Shown: positions 16,266 through 23,862 of the stretch, one piece after another | Layout: every line of letters begins with the position of its first letter | Position numbering within the stretch: position 1 is the stretch's first letter | Assembly (NCBI GenBank): GCA_017475005.1 | Contig: JAFVGI010000027.1 | Location: 1-64,000, forward strand | Direction: 5' to 3' | DNA from: Prevotella sp. | GTDB lineage: Bacteria > Bacteroidota > Bacteroidia > Bacteroidales > Bacteroidaceae | Length of the DNA: 64,000 bases | Program-made: the position numbers and the translations under genes | The notes under the pieces: generated by a model | Seen by the model: the letters and a program-made list of their open reading frames with translations, nothing else | Told to the model about the DNA's origin: nothing | The model's database searches: none

Positions 16266-16922
16266 TTGTTTGAGGAAATACACCTTGCTGCTTCTTGAGC
16301 CTCTGGATGTGATTCCTGTGCCAATTGCATTGTCGAGGGAGCGCAGTTCCGCAGCGGCCTTGGTATGCGACAGCCCCGTAAGGCGTGCATAGTCGCTGAC
16401 CCGCATCACGGTGTTCTTCTCCATAAAAGCCCTTGCCCGCGCCAGCCGTTCTTCGTAGGTGTATTTCGACTTGCGCAGCAGTTCCTCACCGCCTCTCTCC
16501 AGCCTGCATGCCGAGCGTGTATCCCTGACGAGCGACTTCGCCGGTTTCCACAGCACACCCGTCACCTCCAGGCTCCGTGCATTCCTTGAGCGTGGTGCCG
16601 TGTCGTCACCTTCCTCATTTTGGGTGTCCTTCAGCTTCGCCAACCGCTGCTTCCTCTTAAAGTCCTCGCTCAGCCCCACCTGTGCCTTGAACGTTCCCAG
16701 TCCCTCGATGGTGACGCTGTATCCGCGTGCCATGCGCTGTGCCAGACAGTCGGCAATAGTGCCGATGACACCGATAATCTCGCCCTCCGAGAATGTCGTG
16801 TTGCGTGCACAGTCCTTGATGAAGTCCGCATTGTCCATAGGCAGCGTCTGCATGCGATAGGTGTAAATCGTCTGCCCCTCATGGTGCAGGTCCACCATTT
16901 CCTTCTTGATATACTTTGCCAT
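16263..16922 (-). CDS. HU-like DNA-binding protein with C-terminal winged-helix-like region
   Basis: A 219-residue protein of the enlarged Bacteroidetes HU/HIG type. Residues 1-90 resemble HU (DNADFIKDCARNTTFSEGEI, QRMARGYSVTIEGLGTFKAQVG). A basic, polar linker follows at about 90-150. The C-terminal region (SDYARLTGLSHTKAAAELRS) looks like a helix-turn-helix with a wing ending SSKVYFLKQ. HU-like proteins bind and bend DNA; the extra C-terminal domain could add specificity. It is monocistronic, with its own promoter, and its upstream region carries helically phased repeats. Locus-specific function is unknown. Confidence 0.82.
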   Translation of the reverse strand: MAKYIKKEMVDLHHEGQTIYTYRMQTLPMDNADFIKDCARNTTFSEGEIIGVIGTIADCLAQRMARGYSVTIEGLGTFKAQVGLSEDFKRKQRLAKLKDTQNEEGDDTAPRSRNARSLEVTGVLWKPAKSLVRDTRSACRLERGGEELLRKSKYTYEERLARARAFMEKNTVMRVSDYARLTGLSHTKAAAELRSLDNAIGTGITSRGSRSSKVYFLKQ

Positions 16923-17008
16923 TGTTTCGGTTGTTTATGATGAAACTTTTGATTGTCCAGGATAAAACTTTCGGTTTAGTACGATGATTTTTCCGAATCA
17001 CCACGCTG

Positions 17009-17039
17009 CAAAGTTACAAAATCCCTGTCAAATGGCAAA
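17009..17039 (-). promoter_or_regulatory. Promoter of the HU-like gene
   Basis: The minus strand reads TTTG (complement of 17036-17039), then 19 bp, then TAACTTTG (complement of 17009-17016). The leader to the ATG at 16922 is about 80 nt. The phased repeats at 17045-17126 lie immediately upstream. Confidence 0.75.
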
Positions 17040-17044
17040 ATTTA

Positions 17045-17126
17045 CACTGCAAAATATTTATCTTGCAGTGAAAAAAAGTTATTCCGCAGTGCAGCATTAT
17101 AAAACCGCAGTGTGTTTTTACACACT
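17045..17126. repeat. Phased GCAGTG boxes (21-bp period) and palindromes upstream of the HU-like promoter
   Basis: GCAGTG occurs at 17065, 17086 and 17107, exactly 21 bp apart. An inverted copy (CACTGCAA, 17045-17052) pairs with TTGCAGTG (17063-17070). The last box runs into a 7-bp palindrome AGTGTGT-TTTT-ACACACT (17109-17126). Spacing of two helical turns places all boxes on one DNA face, as expected for a cooperative operator. The binding protein is unknown; autoregulation by the HU-like protein is a guess. Bases 17127-17219 hold nothing recognisable. Confidence 0.7.
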
Positions 17127-17219
17127 TAACTATACTAATTGGAAGAATTATCCTTACCGAAAGCAAGAATAATCATAACTAAATAAAACTTTTATCCGTA
17201 TATTTCGGGGTGATGGTGG

Positions 17220-18215
17220 CTACTTCAGGTCATTTTTCACCGGTTCTACCATGTAACCCTCCTTGCGTAGTATTGCAATGAGCCCGTCGCTGCCCAGCAA
17301 ATGGCGGCAGCCGACGGCAATCATAGTAGGTTGAGATGCCATATTCTCCTTGATGGCAGGAAGCCACGCCATGTTACGCTTGCGCAGCAGGATGTTCTGG
17401 GTCATGGCTTGGGCCGTACTGTCCTTATGCAAAAGTTCCTCTTCTTTAATGAAGTTGTACATCTTGCATGTATCATTGGACAAGTAGGCTTTGGCAAACT
17501 CACCCAAGAAGCGTTTCATCTCCCCGTTTTCAATCATTTTGATAGCGCGGTAAAGTGTGTCAGCCTGCTCCTTCAAGGACAGTTTCTCAAGGAAGGAATG
17601 CGTCTTGAACAGGGTATCGAGCGAACCATCGATATCATTTACCTTTTCCAGACCTCCGGTCTCATAGCCGCGCCTGACCGTCTCTTCGTACATTATCGTT
17701 TCAACGGTAGTAACTCTGCGAGTGCTTACGAACATAACGACACTTATTACAGAGAACCAATAGCCCGGCGTCTTCTTCCAATACTCCATGTCCTTCATCT
17801 TCCTTGTAAGGTACTTATCAACTTCTTTGAAGTGGGCGATGCTGTCGAAAAGAGGCTTGTAGTAAGCACCTTCCGGCATCATGTATTTCGGGCCCGGATT
17901 CTTAATCCACTTCATCAGTTTATCATTGCTCTCTCTTGCAGCTTTTATGTCGGCAGGATCCAGTTTATTGGGATTCATTTCCATTTCAAAGAGCACCGTT
18001 TTGACATTGCTGACTGCGCCCTCCAAGCCTGTTATTCCGAACACCTCTTCCCTTGTGAAGTTATGCCCGTCGCCGTGACAAGTTCCGAAGAGATAGGATG
18101 TCTGCGACAGTCCGTTACCGCTGACAGCCCACACCCATCCGGGGTTTTTAGATTCCTGTGCAAAAGAAACAATCGTAAATAAGATGAATACCAGTGAAAA
18201 ACAAACTCTTTTCAT
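17220..18215 (-). CDS. TraB/GumN family exported protein
   Basis: A 331-residue protein with a signal peptide (residues 1-18, cleavage near FAQ-ES). The N-terminal SYLFGTCHGDGHNF corresponds to the conserved GTxH signature, FEMEMN is the paired acidic motif, and the C-terminal VGCRHLLGSDGLIAILRKEGY is the classic closing motif of the TraB/GumN family. These proteins are predicted metal-dependent hydrolases or protease-like proteins; the bacterial role is largely unknown. The frame is open upstream into trmD, but the ATG at 18213-18215 directly precedes the signal peptide and is chosen. It lies 32 bp downstream of trmD and is probably cotranscribed with trmD and dtd. Confidence 0.82.
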   Translation of the reverse strand: MKRVCFSLVFILFTIVSFAQESKNPGWVWAVSGNGLSQTSYLFGTCHGDGHNFTREEVFGITGLEGAVSNVKTVLFEMEMNPNKLDPADIKAARESNDKLMKWIKNPGPKYMMPEGAYYKPLFDSIAHFKEVDKYLTRKMKDMEYWKKTPGYWFSVISVVMFVSTRRVTTVETIMYEETVRRGYETGGLEKVNDIDGSLDTLFKTHSFLEKLSLKEQADTLYRAIKMIENGEMKRFLGEFAKAYLSNDTCKMYNFIKEEELLHKDSTAQAMTQNILLRKRNMAWLPAIKENMASQPTMIAVGCRHLLGSDGLIAILRKEGYMVEPVKNDLK

Positions 18216-18247
18216 ATTTTTTTTCCTTACAAATGCCTGTTGCAAAC

Positions 18248-18943
18248 TCACTCCAACAAATCCGGTCTTAGACGTTTCGTGCGCTCTAAGGCCTGTTCTA
18301 ATTCCCACTCCTTTATTTTAGCCTCGTGGCCGGAGAGGAGTATTTCGGGTATGCCCCATGTCTCGTCGGGATTGGAGACAGGATGATATTCCGCAGGGCG
18401 GGTATATACCGGCGGCTCAAGGAGGTTGTCCTGGAAAGAGTCTGACAGAGCACTCTCCACGTCGCCTATCACGCCTGGGATAACCCTCACGATGCTGTCT
18501 GCCATAACTGCGGCAGCCAGTTCTCCGCCAGTAAGCACATAGTCGCCGATGCTCACCTCCTTGGTGATGAGATGCTCACGAATGCGATAGTCGATGCCCT
18601 TGTAGTGGCCGCAGATGATTATGATATTCTCCTTCAGGCTCAGCTCGTTTGCCATAGGCTGGTCGAATTTCTCACCGTCGGGAGCCGTGAATATCACCTC
18701 GTCATAATGCCTCTCTGCCTTCAGCGCCGAGATACACGCATCCAAGGGCTGACATTGTATCACCATACCCGCCTTGCCTCCGTACGGATAGTCATCCACG
18801 CGGCGCCATTTGTCGGCGGTGTAGTCGCGGAGGTTATGAACGTGTATCTCTGCCAGGCCCTTGCTCTGGGCACGCCCCAGGATGCTTGTGGTGACAAAGC
18901 CCTCAAGCATCTCAGGGAGAACTGTTATAATGTCGATTCTCAT
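18248..18943 (-). CDS. trmD: tRNA (guanine-N1-)-methyltransferase
   Basis: A 231-residue SPOUT methyltransferase making m1G37 in tRNAs, needed for reading-frame maintenance. It starts [13 protein letters not shown] and contains the [14 protein letters not shown] substrate loop, the knot-forming [28 protein letters not shown], and [20 protein letters not shown]. Length is normal. The dtd stop lies 4 bp upstream of its start, so dtd and trmD are cotranscribed, an association of two tRNA quality genes. Confidence 0.97.
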   Translation of the reverse strand: MRIDIITVLPEMLEGFVTTSILGRAQSKGLAEIHVHNLRDYTADKWRRVDDYPYGGKAGMVIQCQPLDACISALKAERHYDEVIFTAPDGEKFDQPMANELSLKENIIIICGHYKGIDYRIREHLITKEVSIGDYVLTGGELAAAVMADSIVRVIPGVIGDVESALSDSFQDNLLEPPVYTRPAEYHPVSNPDETWGIPEILLSGHEAKIKEWELEQALERTKRLRPDLLE

Positions 18944-18947
18944 ACTT

Positions 18948-19400
18948 CTATTCCTTATTCTTTGTGTCCATGCATATTGTCACAGGACCGTCGTTGAGCA
19001 GTTCCACCTTCATATTGGCGCCGAATTCGCCCGTCATGACAGGTTTGCCGAGTTCGCGCTCCATATCCTTCACGAAGGCTTCGTATAGCGGCACCGTCAC
19101 CTCATGGCTGCCGGCACGCAGGTAGCTGGGGCGGTTGCCTTTCTTGTATGATGCCCACAACGTAAACTGCGATACCACAAGGATGTCTCCCCCGATGTCG
19201 AGGATGCTTTTGTTCATCACTCCGGCCTCATCGTCAAAGATGCGCAGGTTAGCAATCTTGTGGGTCAGCCAACTGATATCTTCTATGGTGTCGGCATTCT
19301 CACATCCGAGGAGCACCAACAATCCCTCGCCGATGCTGCTCCTGACGGTTCCGTCGATGGTGACGGAAGCATGCGAAACTCTCTGTAATACTGCTCTCAT
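18948..19400 (-). CDS. dtd: D-aminoacyl-tRNA deacylase
   Basis: A 150-residue DTD enzyme that hydrolyses D-amino acids (and glycine mischarged on tRNA-Ala) from tRNA. The two signatures of the active site are present: SQFTLWA (SQFTL) near residue 80 and NDGPVT (NxGPxT) near the C-terminus. The N-terminus [17 protein letters not shown] is canonical. It is the first gene of dtd-trmD-TraB/GumN on the minus strand. Confidence 0.97.
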   Translation of the reverse strand: MRAVLQRVSHASVTIDGTVRSSIGEGLLVLLGCENADTIEDISWLTHKIANLRIFDDEAGVMNKSILDIGGDILVVSQFTLWASYKKGNRPSYLRAGSHEVTVPLYEAFVKDMERELGKPVMTGEFGANMKVELLNDGPVTICMDTKNKE

Positions 19401-19424
19401 TTGTTATTTACGACCCCACCCCAG

Positions 19425-19440
19425 CCCTCCCAAGGGAGGG
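19425..19440. repeat. CCCTCCC/GGGAGGG inverted repeat
   Basis: CCCTCCC and GGGAGGG are separated by AA, within a GC-rich patch downstream of the lyase gene at 19456 and upstream of dtd. It may act as a transcription stop for the lyase gene or be a dispersed repeat; there is no clear T run. Confidence 0.5.
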
Positions 19441-19455
19441 GGTTAGGTTCAATTT

Positions 19456-22284
19456 TCAATGTTTAATGTTCATCACTTCTTTTACAAATACGGCATCCAG
19501 CGTGTATGTGGCGGCATCGTTGGTGGCGCGTATCGGCATCCTGATGCGGAGGTCTTTGTTAACTATATCACGATATTTTTCCTTGCCCGTAAACCAGTAG
19601 GCATAGGCCTGCAGCCTCGGGATGCGGAATTTGTTACCACTAATCGTCAAGGCTTTCTCTTTATATTCGCAACACATGTCGAGCCACGTCTGCTGCCACT
19701 TAGCGGCTGTTGCCTTGCTCTCATTCTTATTACTGAAAGGCATCGACAGCATCATCTCCACCATCATCTCAAATCCGCCCATCAGCGGCAGCAGGTGGTT
19801 GGTATTCTGCATGGCCGTGTCGCCCTCCCATGTTATGATGCCCGTCGCAGGGTCGTAGCCCAATGCCTTCGGTCCGGAGAAGATGCCATGAGGCAGGCTG
19901 TTGATGCTCTCCATACCACGTTCTATCTTGTCGCGGTATTTCGTATTCTGTGTCCTCTCCCACTCCGTAAACCAGTTAGAGGCATACGCCAGCCAGTCAG
20001 GTCCTATCCTCAGTCGTGCCGGAGCCGTGCATGGTGTCTCAGGGCTGCGCGGTTGTGCCAGACGCATCGGGTCAAGAGTATAAAGCAGTTGGTCAGCATC
20101 CACCACCTCGTGCATCACGTCACCCATGCGTTCGTCTGCCGTGAGGTAGTAAAGGAATCTGTTCCAGAAGGCCTCCGAGATGCGCGCCTCCTTGGCGCCG
20201 CATCCCCAATGCAACACATTATGACGGGTTCCAAGGCCCTTATGCGGCCCCATGTGATAGCAATCAACCTCTGCATTATGGCGCGTCATTGCCACAGCCA
20301 TTCTCCATACTTTCGGACAACCAGTACGCAGGAATTCATACCACAGCATGGCAGGTGTACCCAGTTCCGTATTGTCCCACGCAAAGCCACCGACATCATA
20401 GAACCAACGCAAGCCACCATCACCCTCGCCGTTACCTCCAGGCATACCGGCATGCATCACATCGCCATAGTTGAAGTATCCGTACCAGCCGTTACGCTCC
20501 ACCTCCTTGGCATAATAGTCCGCAATGTCATACAGTTGTTTGTCGATGGCGCTGCCGTCATCAAGGCTCCATATTCCGAAGGCACGCTTGCTGTGCAGAT
20601 ACTCACGCGGCATGACATACTGCCTGTGCTCCGCTACATCACCGAGGTGCTTACTGAGGGTGTCTATCGACTCATCATAATTATATACATACACCACCGA
20701 GGTGCGGGCGATGCCGTATGCCGTGCTCATTCCGGGCTGCACATCTTCGTATGCCGCCTCCAAGGTATGGGCGATGGTGTCGTAGTGGGCAAAGTCCATC
20801 TTCTCTGCTTCGGGACTCCACAGATACAGGCTCACCGTCGCAGTATCGCTGCGGGCATTGTCCACCTGCAGGGTCGATGGGTATGACTGCCAAAAGTCAT
20901 CAAGATGGAAGGCATAGCTGCTCTCCTTGTTTCCCAATGCCACAACGCCGGGAGCGCGGCGGCCCTCAATGGTTCCTATCCACGGACTCACCTCCGTAGC
21001 CCTTTTCCTTATCGAGAATCCGTTTGGCGACAGTTGCGACAAACGAAAACCGTCCCACGCCGCGATATTGTCCAACACGAACTTGCTCATCGGGTCTTTT
21101 GCATTGCCGTCATCGTCAAGGAATATCGGTCTGCGGGCAAACAGAGGTTTTACGCCCATCACCTCCCTGCTTGTAGAGTCTTTCAGGAATACCACCTTCT
21201 TCTCGTGTAGCTTTCCGTTCATAGGAACCTTGAAGCGCAGGGCCAACGACTGCAGACCGTTGTTGTTTGTCGCGCTGTCAATGAAATGCGTGATGACAAA
21301 CTTCTCTTCGTTGCTACCTTTATATATATAGTGGCGCATCACAAAGTTGTCGCCCTCGTATTTGGTCACGCTGCGTATCTTTCCGTCATACTCCTTGGTG
21401 GTTTTCTTTATAGGTAATTTCCTACCATCCTGCTCCAACCAACACTCCAATGGTTTCTTCTCTGTCGTTGCAGACGTCTCCGGCACGATTGTCATAGCGC
21501 GCCATTTCACACTGCCGTCAGGCCAGTATGCCATATTCCACTGTTCCGACGCCTGAGTGCATTTTACACTTTCCTTAGCCCCCATCTCCCCTTGCAGGAA
21601 AGGTATGCCAAATGTCTGTGGTTTCTTGTATTGCGCAGGAAGAGCTATTTCCTTACAACTGGTGCTCGGCAACTGCCTGTACGAGAAATTCTTCATCTGT
21701 GCATGCGCCAGCGTTGTCCTGAAACCGAAATATCCTTCCGTCAGCGGATGCATATCTATGAAATCCACGAGGCACTCACCATCGATGATATACTTTACCC
21801 TGCCGTCAATCTGTTCCAGCCGAATGTGATACCAATGGTCAGGCTTTATCAGGTGCGCCTCGTCAGTATATTCTCTGAGTATGGCGGGGCGGTATTCTGC
21901 CTGCGTTATGCCCCGGCGGTCGCCGTTATATCTGCGGAAGCGTGTCGTCTTGTTATAGTTGCCACCGTAGCCCATGTAGTACATCGTCTGGGCGTAGTAG
22001 TCCACAAACTTGCCCGACTTTGCACCACCCGATGCCATCCAGAAGCAGTTCAGGTCCGACACCCTTTCGTCACTAACAATGCGGGCATCATATTCTATCA
22101 CCACGTTCCCCTGCAGCTTCTGCCTGTTCCATAACGTCAGCCCGCCTGGCGCATGAATGTCAGCCACGCTGTCACCGAGCCATTTCACGTAACCATCCTT
22201 CTCAGCCTCCACACGCCAGTTACCAGCAGCCATACAACCGACCGCAAACAACATCATAAACAAAAGTCCAGAAACACGTTTCAT
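19456..22284 (-). CDS. Exported exo-rhamnogalacturonan lyase family protein (PcRGLX/YetA-like) with N-terminal DUF6250-like domain
   Basis: A 942-residue exported protein. The N-terminus MKRVSGLLFMMLFAVGCMA is a signal peptide, with AVGC as a possible lipobox. Residues about 25-220 resemble the DUF6250 beta-sandwich (APGGLTLWNRQKLQGNVVIE). The rest begins QTFGIPFLQGEM and includes AYWPDGSVKWRAM, then a helical (alpha/alpha) part with HMGPHKGLGTRHN and HWGCGAKEARISE. This matches my recollection of PcRGLX/YetA-like rhamnogalacturonan lyases, which act on pectin backbones. The start at 22282-22284 is supported by a promoter only 5 nt upstream. It stands alone, not next to the SusCD genes at 57-63 kb. 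Confidence 0.78.
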   Translation of the reverse strand: MKRVSGLLFMMLFAVGCMAAGNWRVEAEKDGYVKWLGDSVADIHAPGGLTLWNRQKLQGNVVIEYDARIVSDERVSDLNCFWMASGGAKSGKFVDYYAQTMYYMGYGGNYNKTTRFRRYNGDRRGITQAEYRPAILREYTDEAHLIKPDHWYHIRLEQIDGRVKYIIDGECLVDFIDMHPLTEGYFGFRTTLAHAQMKNFSYRQLPSTSCKEIALPAQYKKPQTFGIPFLQGEMGAKESVKCTQASEQWNMAYWPDGSVKWRAMTIVPETSATTEKKPLECWLEQDGRKLPIKKTTKEYDGKIRSVTKYEGDNFVMRHYIYKGSNEEKFVITHFIDSATNNNGLQSLALRFKVPMNGKLHEKKVVFLKDSTSREVMGVKPLFARRPIFLDDDGNAKDPMSKFVLDNIAAWDGFRLSQLSPNGFSIRKRATEVSPWIGTIEGRRAPGVVALGNKESSYAFHLDDFWQSYPSTLQVDNARSDTATVSLYLWSPEAEKMDFAHYDTIAHTLEAAYEDVQPGMSTAYGIARTSVVYVYNYDESIDTLSKHLGDVAEHRQYVMPREYLHSKRAFGIWSLDDGSAIDKQLYDIADYYAKEVERNGWYGYFNYGDVMHAGMPGGNGEGDGGLRWFYDVGGFAWDNTELGTPAMLWYEFLRTGCPKVWRMAVAMTRHNAEVDCYHMGPHKGLGTRHNVLHWGCGAKEARISEAFWNRFLYYLTADERMGDVMHEVVDADQLLYTLDPMRLAQPRSPETPCTAPARLRIGPDWLAYASNWFTEWERTQNTKYRDKIERGMESINSLPHGIFSGPKALGYDPATGIITWEGDTAMQNTNHLLPLMGGFEMMVEMMLSMPFSNKNESKATAAKWQQTWLDMCCEYKEKALTISGNKFRIPRLQAYAYWFTGKEKYRDIVNKDLRIRMPIRATNDAATYTLDAVFVKEVMNIKH

Positions 22285-22289
22285 GTTTG

Positions 22290-22321
22290 CAAAGATAGTC
22301 ATATATACTCAAAAAAACAAA
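22290..22321 (-). promoter_or_regulatory. Promoter of the rhamnogalacturonan lyase gene, leaderless
   Basis: On the minus strand TTTG (complement of 22318-22321), 20 bp, then TATCTTTG (complement of 22290-22297). Only five bases separate the -7 element from the ATG at 22284, so the mRNA should start at or next to the start codon. Confidence 0.75.
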
Positions 22322-22381
22322 AAAATATTGAAATAGCAGCAATCTTATTATCAAAAGTATGAATATTATTATTTTTTTTAT

Positions 22382-22389
22382 TACTTTTG
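22382..22389 (+). promoter_or_regulatory. -7 element of the secreted phosphoesterase operon
   Basis: TACTTTTG lies 39 bp before the ATG at 22429 and follows a T-rich stretch; no TTG is seen at the expected distance. The leader contains ACCTAAA, a string seen near several starts in this window. Confidence 0.55.
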
Positions 22390-22428
22390 CAACCACAAAA
22401 TATAACAACCTAAATATATTAAACAATT

Positions 22429-23823
22429 ATGACCAAAAAGACCTTAATGTGTTGCACACTGTTTTGGCTGACATCGATGTCTGTCTTCGCACAAATGACC
22501 TTCACTCTTGGGGGCATAACCTATGGTGATGTAGCAGAAAGAGATTCCAAAGGATTTACTACCATAACCCTACCCGCTGGCACAAACCCCAAAGGACTGA
22601 TTACTGCTGTGCAGATAGACGGCCAGACTGTTAGTGCCTCAGAGGTAACGCCCAATCCTACTACTACAACCATCAACTATGATGAGTTGAAGGTATTTAC
22701 CTACAACAATAAAGCCTACGGATTCCGTTTCGTCGAGGATGTATGGTTCTGCGGTGTATTCTTCTCCGACTGCCACATCAATCAGGGCAGTGGTCATGAT
22801 GGCACCAGTCAGGAAGATATGGCCACAATAATGAACAACATCCTCAATATGGGTAAAGATGGGAAAAAGAAAGTCAACTTTACCACAGCAGGAGCCACCC
22901 ATTTCGTACCAAAGACCAGCATAGTATTCTGTCTCGGTGACATAGACCAAGATAAGGGCGATGATGGTAGCAGCGGTAAGCACAACAACTTCCTTAGCTG
23001 TACTGCAGACCTTGCCAAAGAAGCCGGCATACCATTTATATTTATTGCAGGCAATCACGACTTGAGTCCAGACTATTGGACGGGAGACAACCCAGACAAA
23101 GGTGCCACATCAAGCGGATCAGGTGCTGATGATAAGACCATCTCAGCCATTACTGACAATAACACTCATTGGAACAACGCAGGTGTCTTTGATGAAAACA
23201 TTTCTTATTTTATCGATAACAATCATTCTAGCGATTTCCAATCAAAGCCTTTTACTTTTAAGTTCAAGGACGTACGTTTCTACTGCGCTCAGACATATTG
23301 GTTTCAGAAACTTTACAAAAAGCCGGGATGGTTCACAAATGCTACCTACTACGCTCCTGACGGTGTCATTTCAGCACTTAACACCTTCGTAGAGAGTCAT
23401 GCTGATGAAGCCAGCGTTTGGATGCAACATTATCCCTGGCTGGCAGGTAGCGACTGCAACCGCTGGTGGCTTGATCAGAACGACAAAGGACTTTATATAA
23501 CCACTAGCGATGAGTCCCTCTATGGTTCTCACACATCTGGCATAGCATATAACGATGCGAATTCTGCCAACACATTGAAGAAAGACCCGCTGTCAGCCAT
23601 CATGATGAAGGCTGCAGGAAAAGTTGATGGTAAGGTGCAGCACTTCTCAGGCCATTACCATCGTTTCTATGATGCTACATACACCAATACTGTTGCATCA
23701 GAAAACAAGGTACATGACTACACCGTAGCAGCCAACGGAAACACCGAGCAGACGAACAACGCTTTCGTCGTTCTCTTCAAACGCGGGGAAGGCGTGAAGG
23801 AAGTCATACAAACTCAATTCTAA
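22429..23823 (+). CDS. Exported calcineurin-like metallophosphoesterase
   Basis: A 464-residue exported phosphoesterase. The signal peptide is residues 1-21 (ends VFA-Q). The metal-binding motifs appear in order: FSDCH (D114, H116), LGDID (D171), GNHD (208-211), QHYPW and finally SGHYHRF. This is the complete set for a dinuclear metallophosphoesterase. An N-terminal extension (22-100) of unknown fold precedes the catalytic domain. The substrate is not predictable from sequence. It is followed after 39 bp by a dockerin-bearing carbohydrate-binding-like protein and then by a second phosphoesterase-fold enzyme. The three probably work together on a phosphorylated extracellular substrate. Confidence 0.88.
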   Translation: MTKKTLMCCTLFWLTSMSVFAQMTFTLGGITYGDVAERDSKGFTTITLPAGTNPKGLITAVQIDGQTVSASEVTPNPTTTTINYDELKVFTYNNKAYGFRFVEDVWFCGVFFSDCHINQGSGHDGTSQEDMATIMNNILNMGKDGKKKVNFTTAGATHFVPKTSIVFCLGDIDQDKGDDGSSGKHNNFLSCTADLAKEAGIPFIFIAGNHDLSPDYWTGDNPDKGATSSGSGADDKTISAITDNNTHWNNAGVFDENISYFIDNNHSSDFQSKPFTFKFKDVRFYCAQTYWFQKLYKKPGWFTNATYYAPDGVISALNTFVESHADEASVWMQHYPWLAGSDCNRWWLDQNDKGLYITTSDESLYGSHTSGIAYNDANSANTLKKDPLSAIMMKAAGKVDGKVQHFSGHYHRFYDATYTNTVASENKVHDYTVAANGNTEQTNNAFVVLFKRGEGVKEVIQTQF

Positions 23824-23862
23824 ACAACATTACTAACAAACCATAAAGAAAGGGAAAAGATT

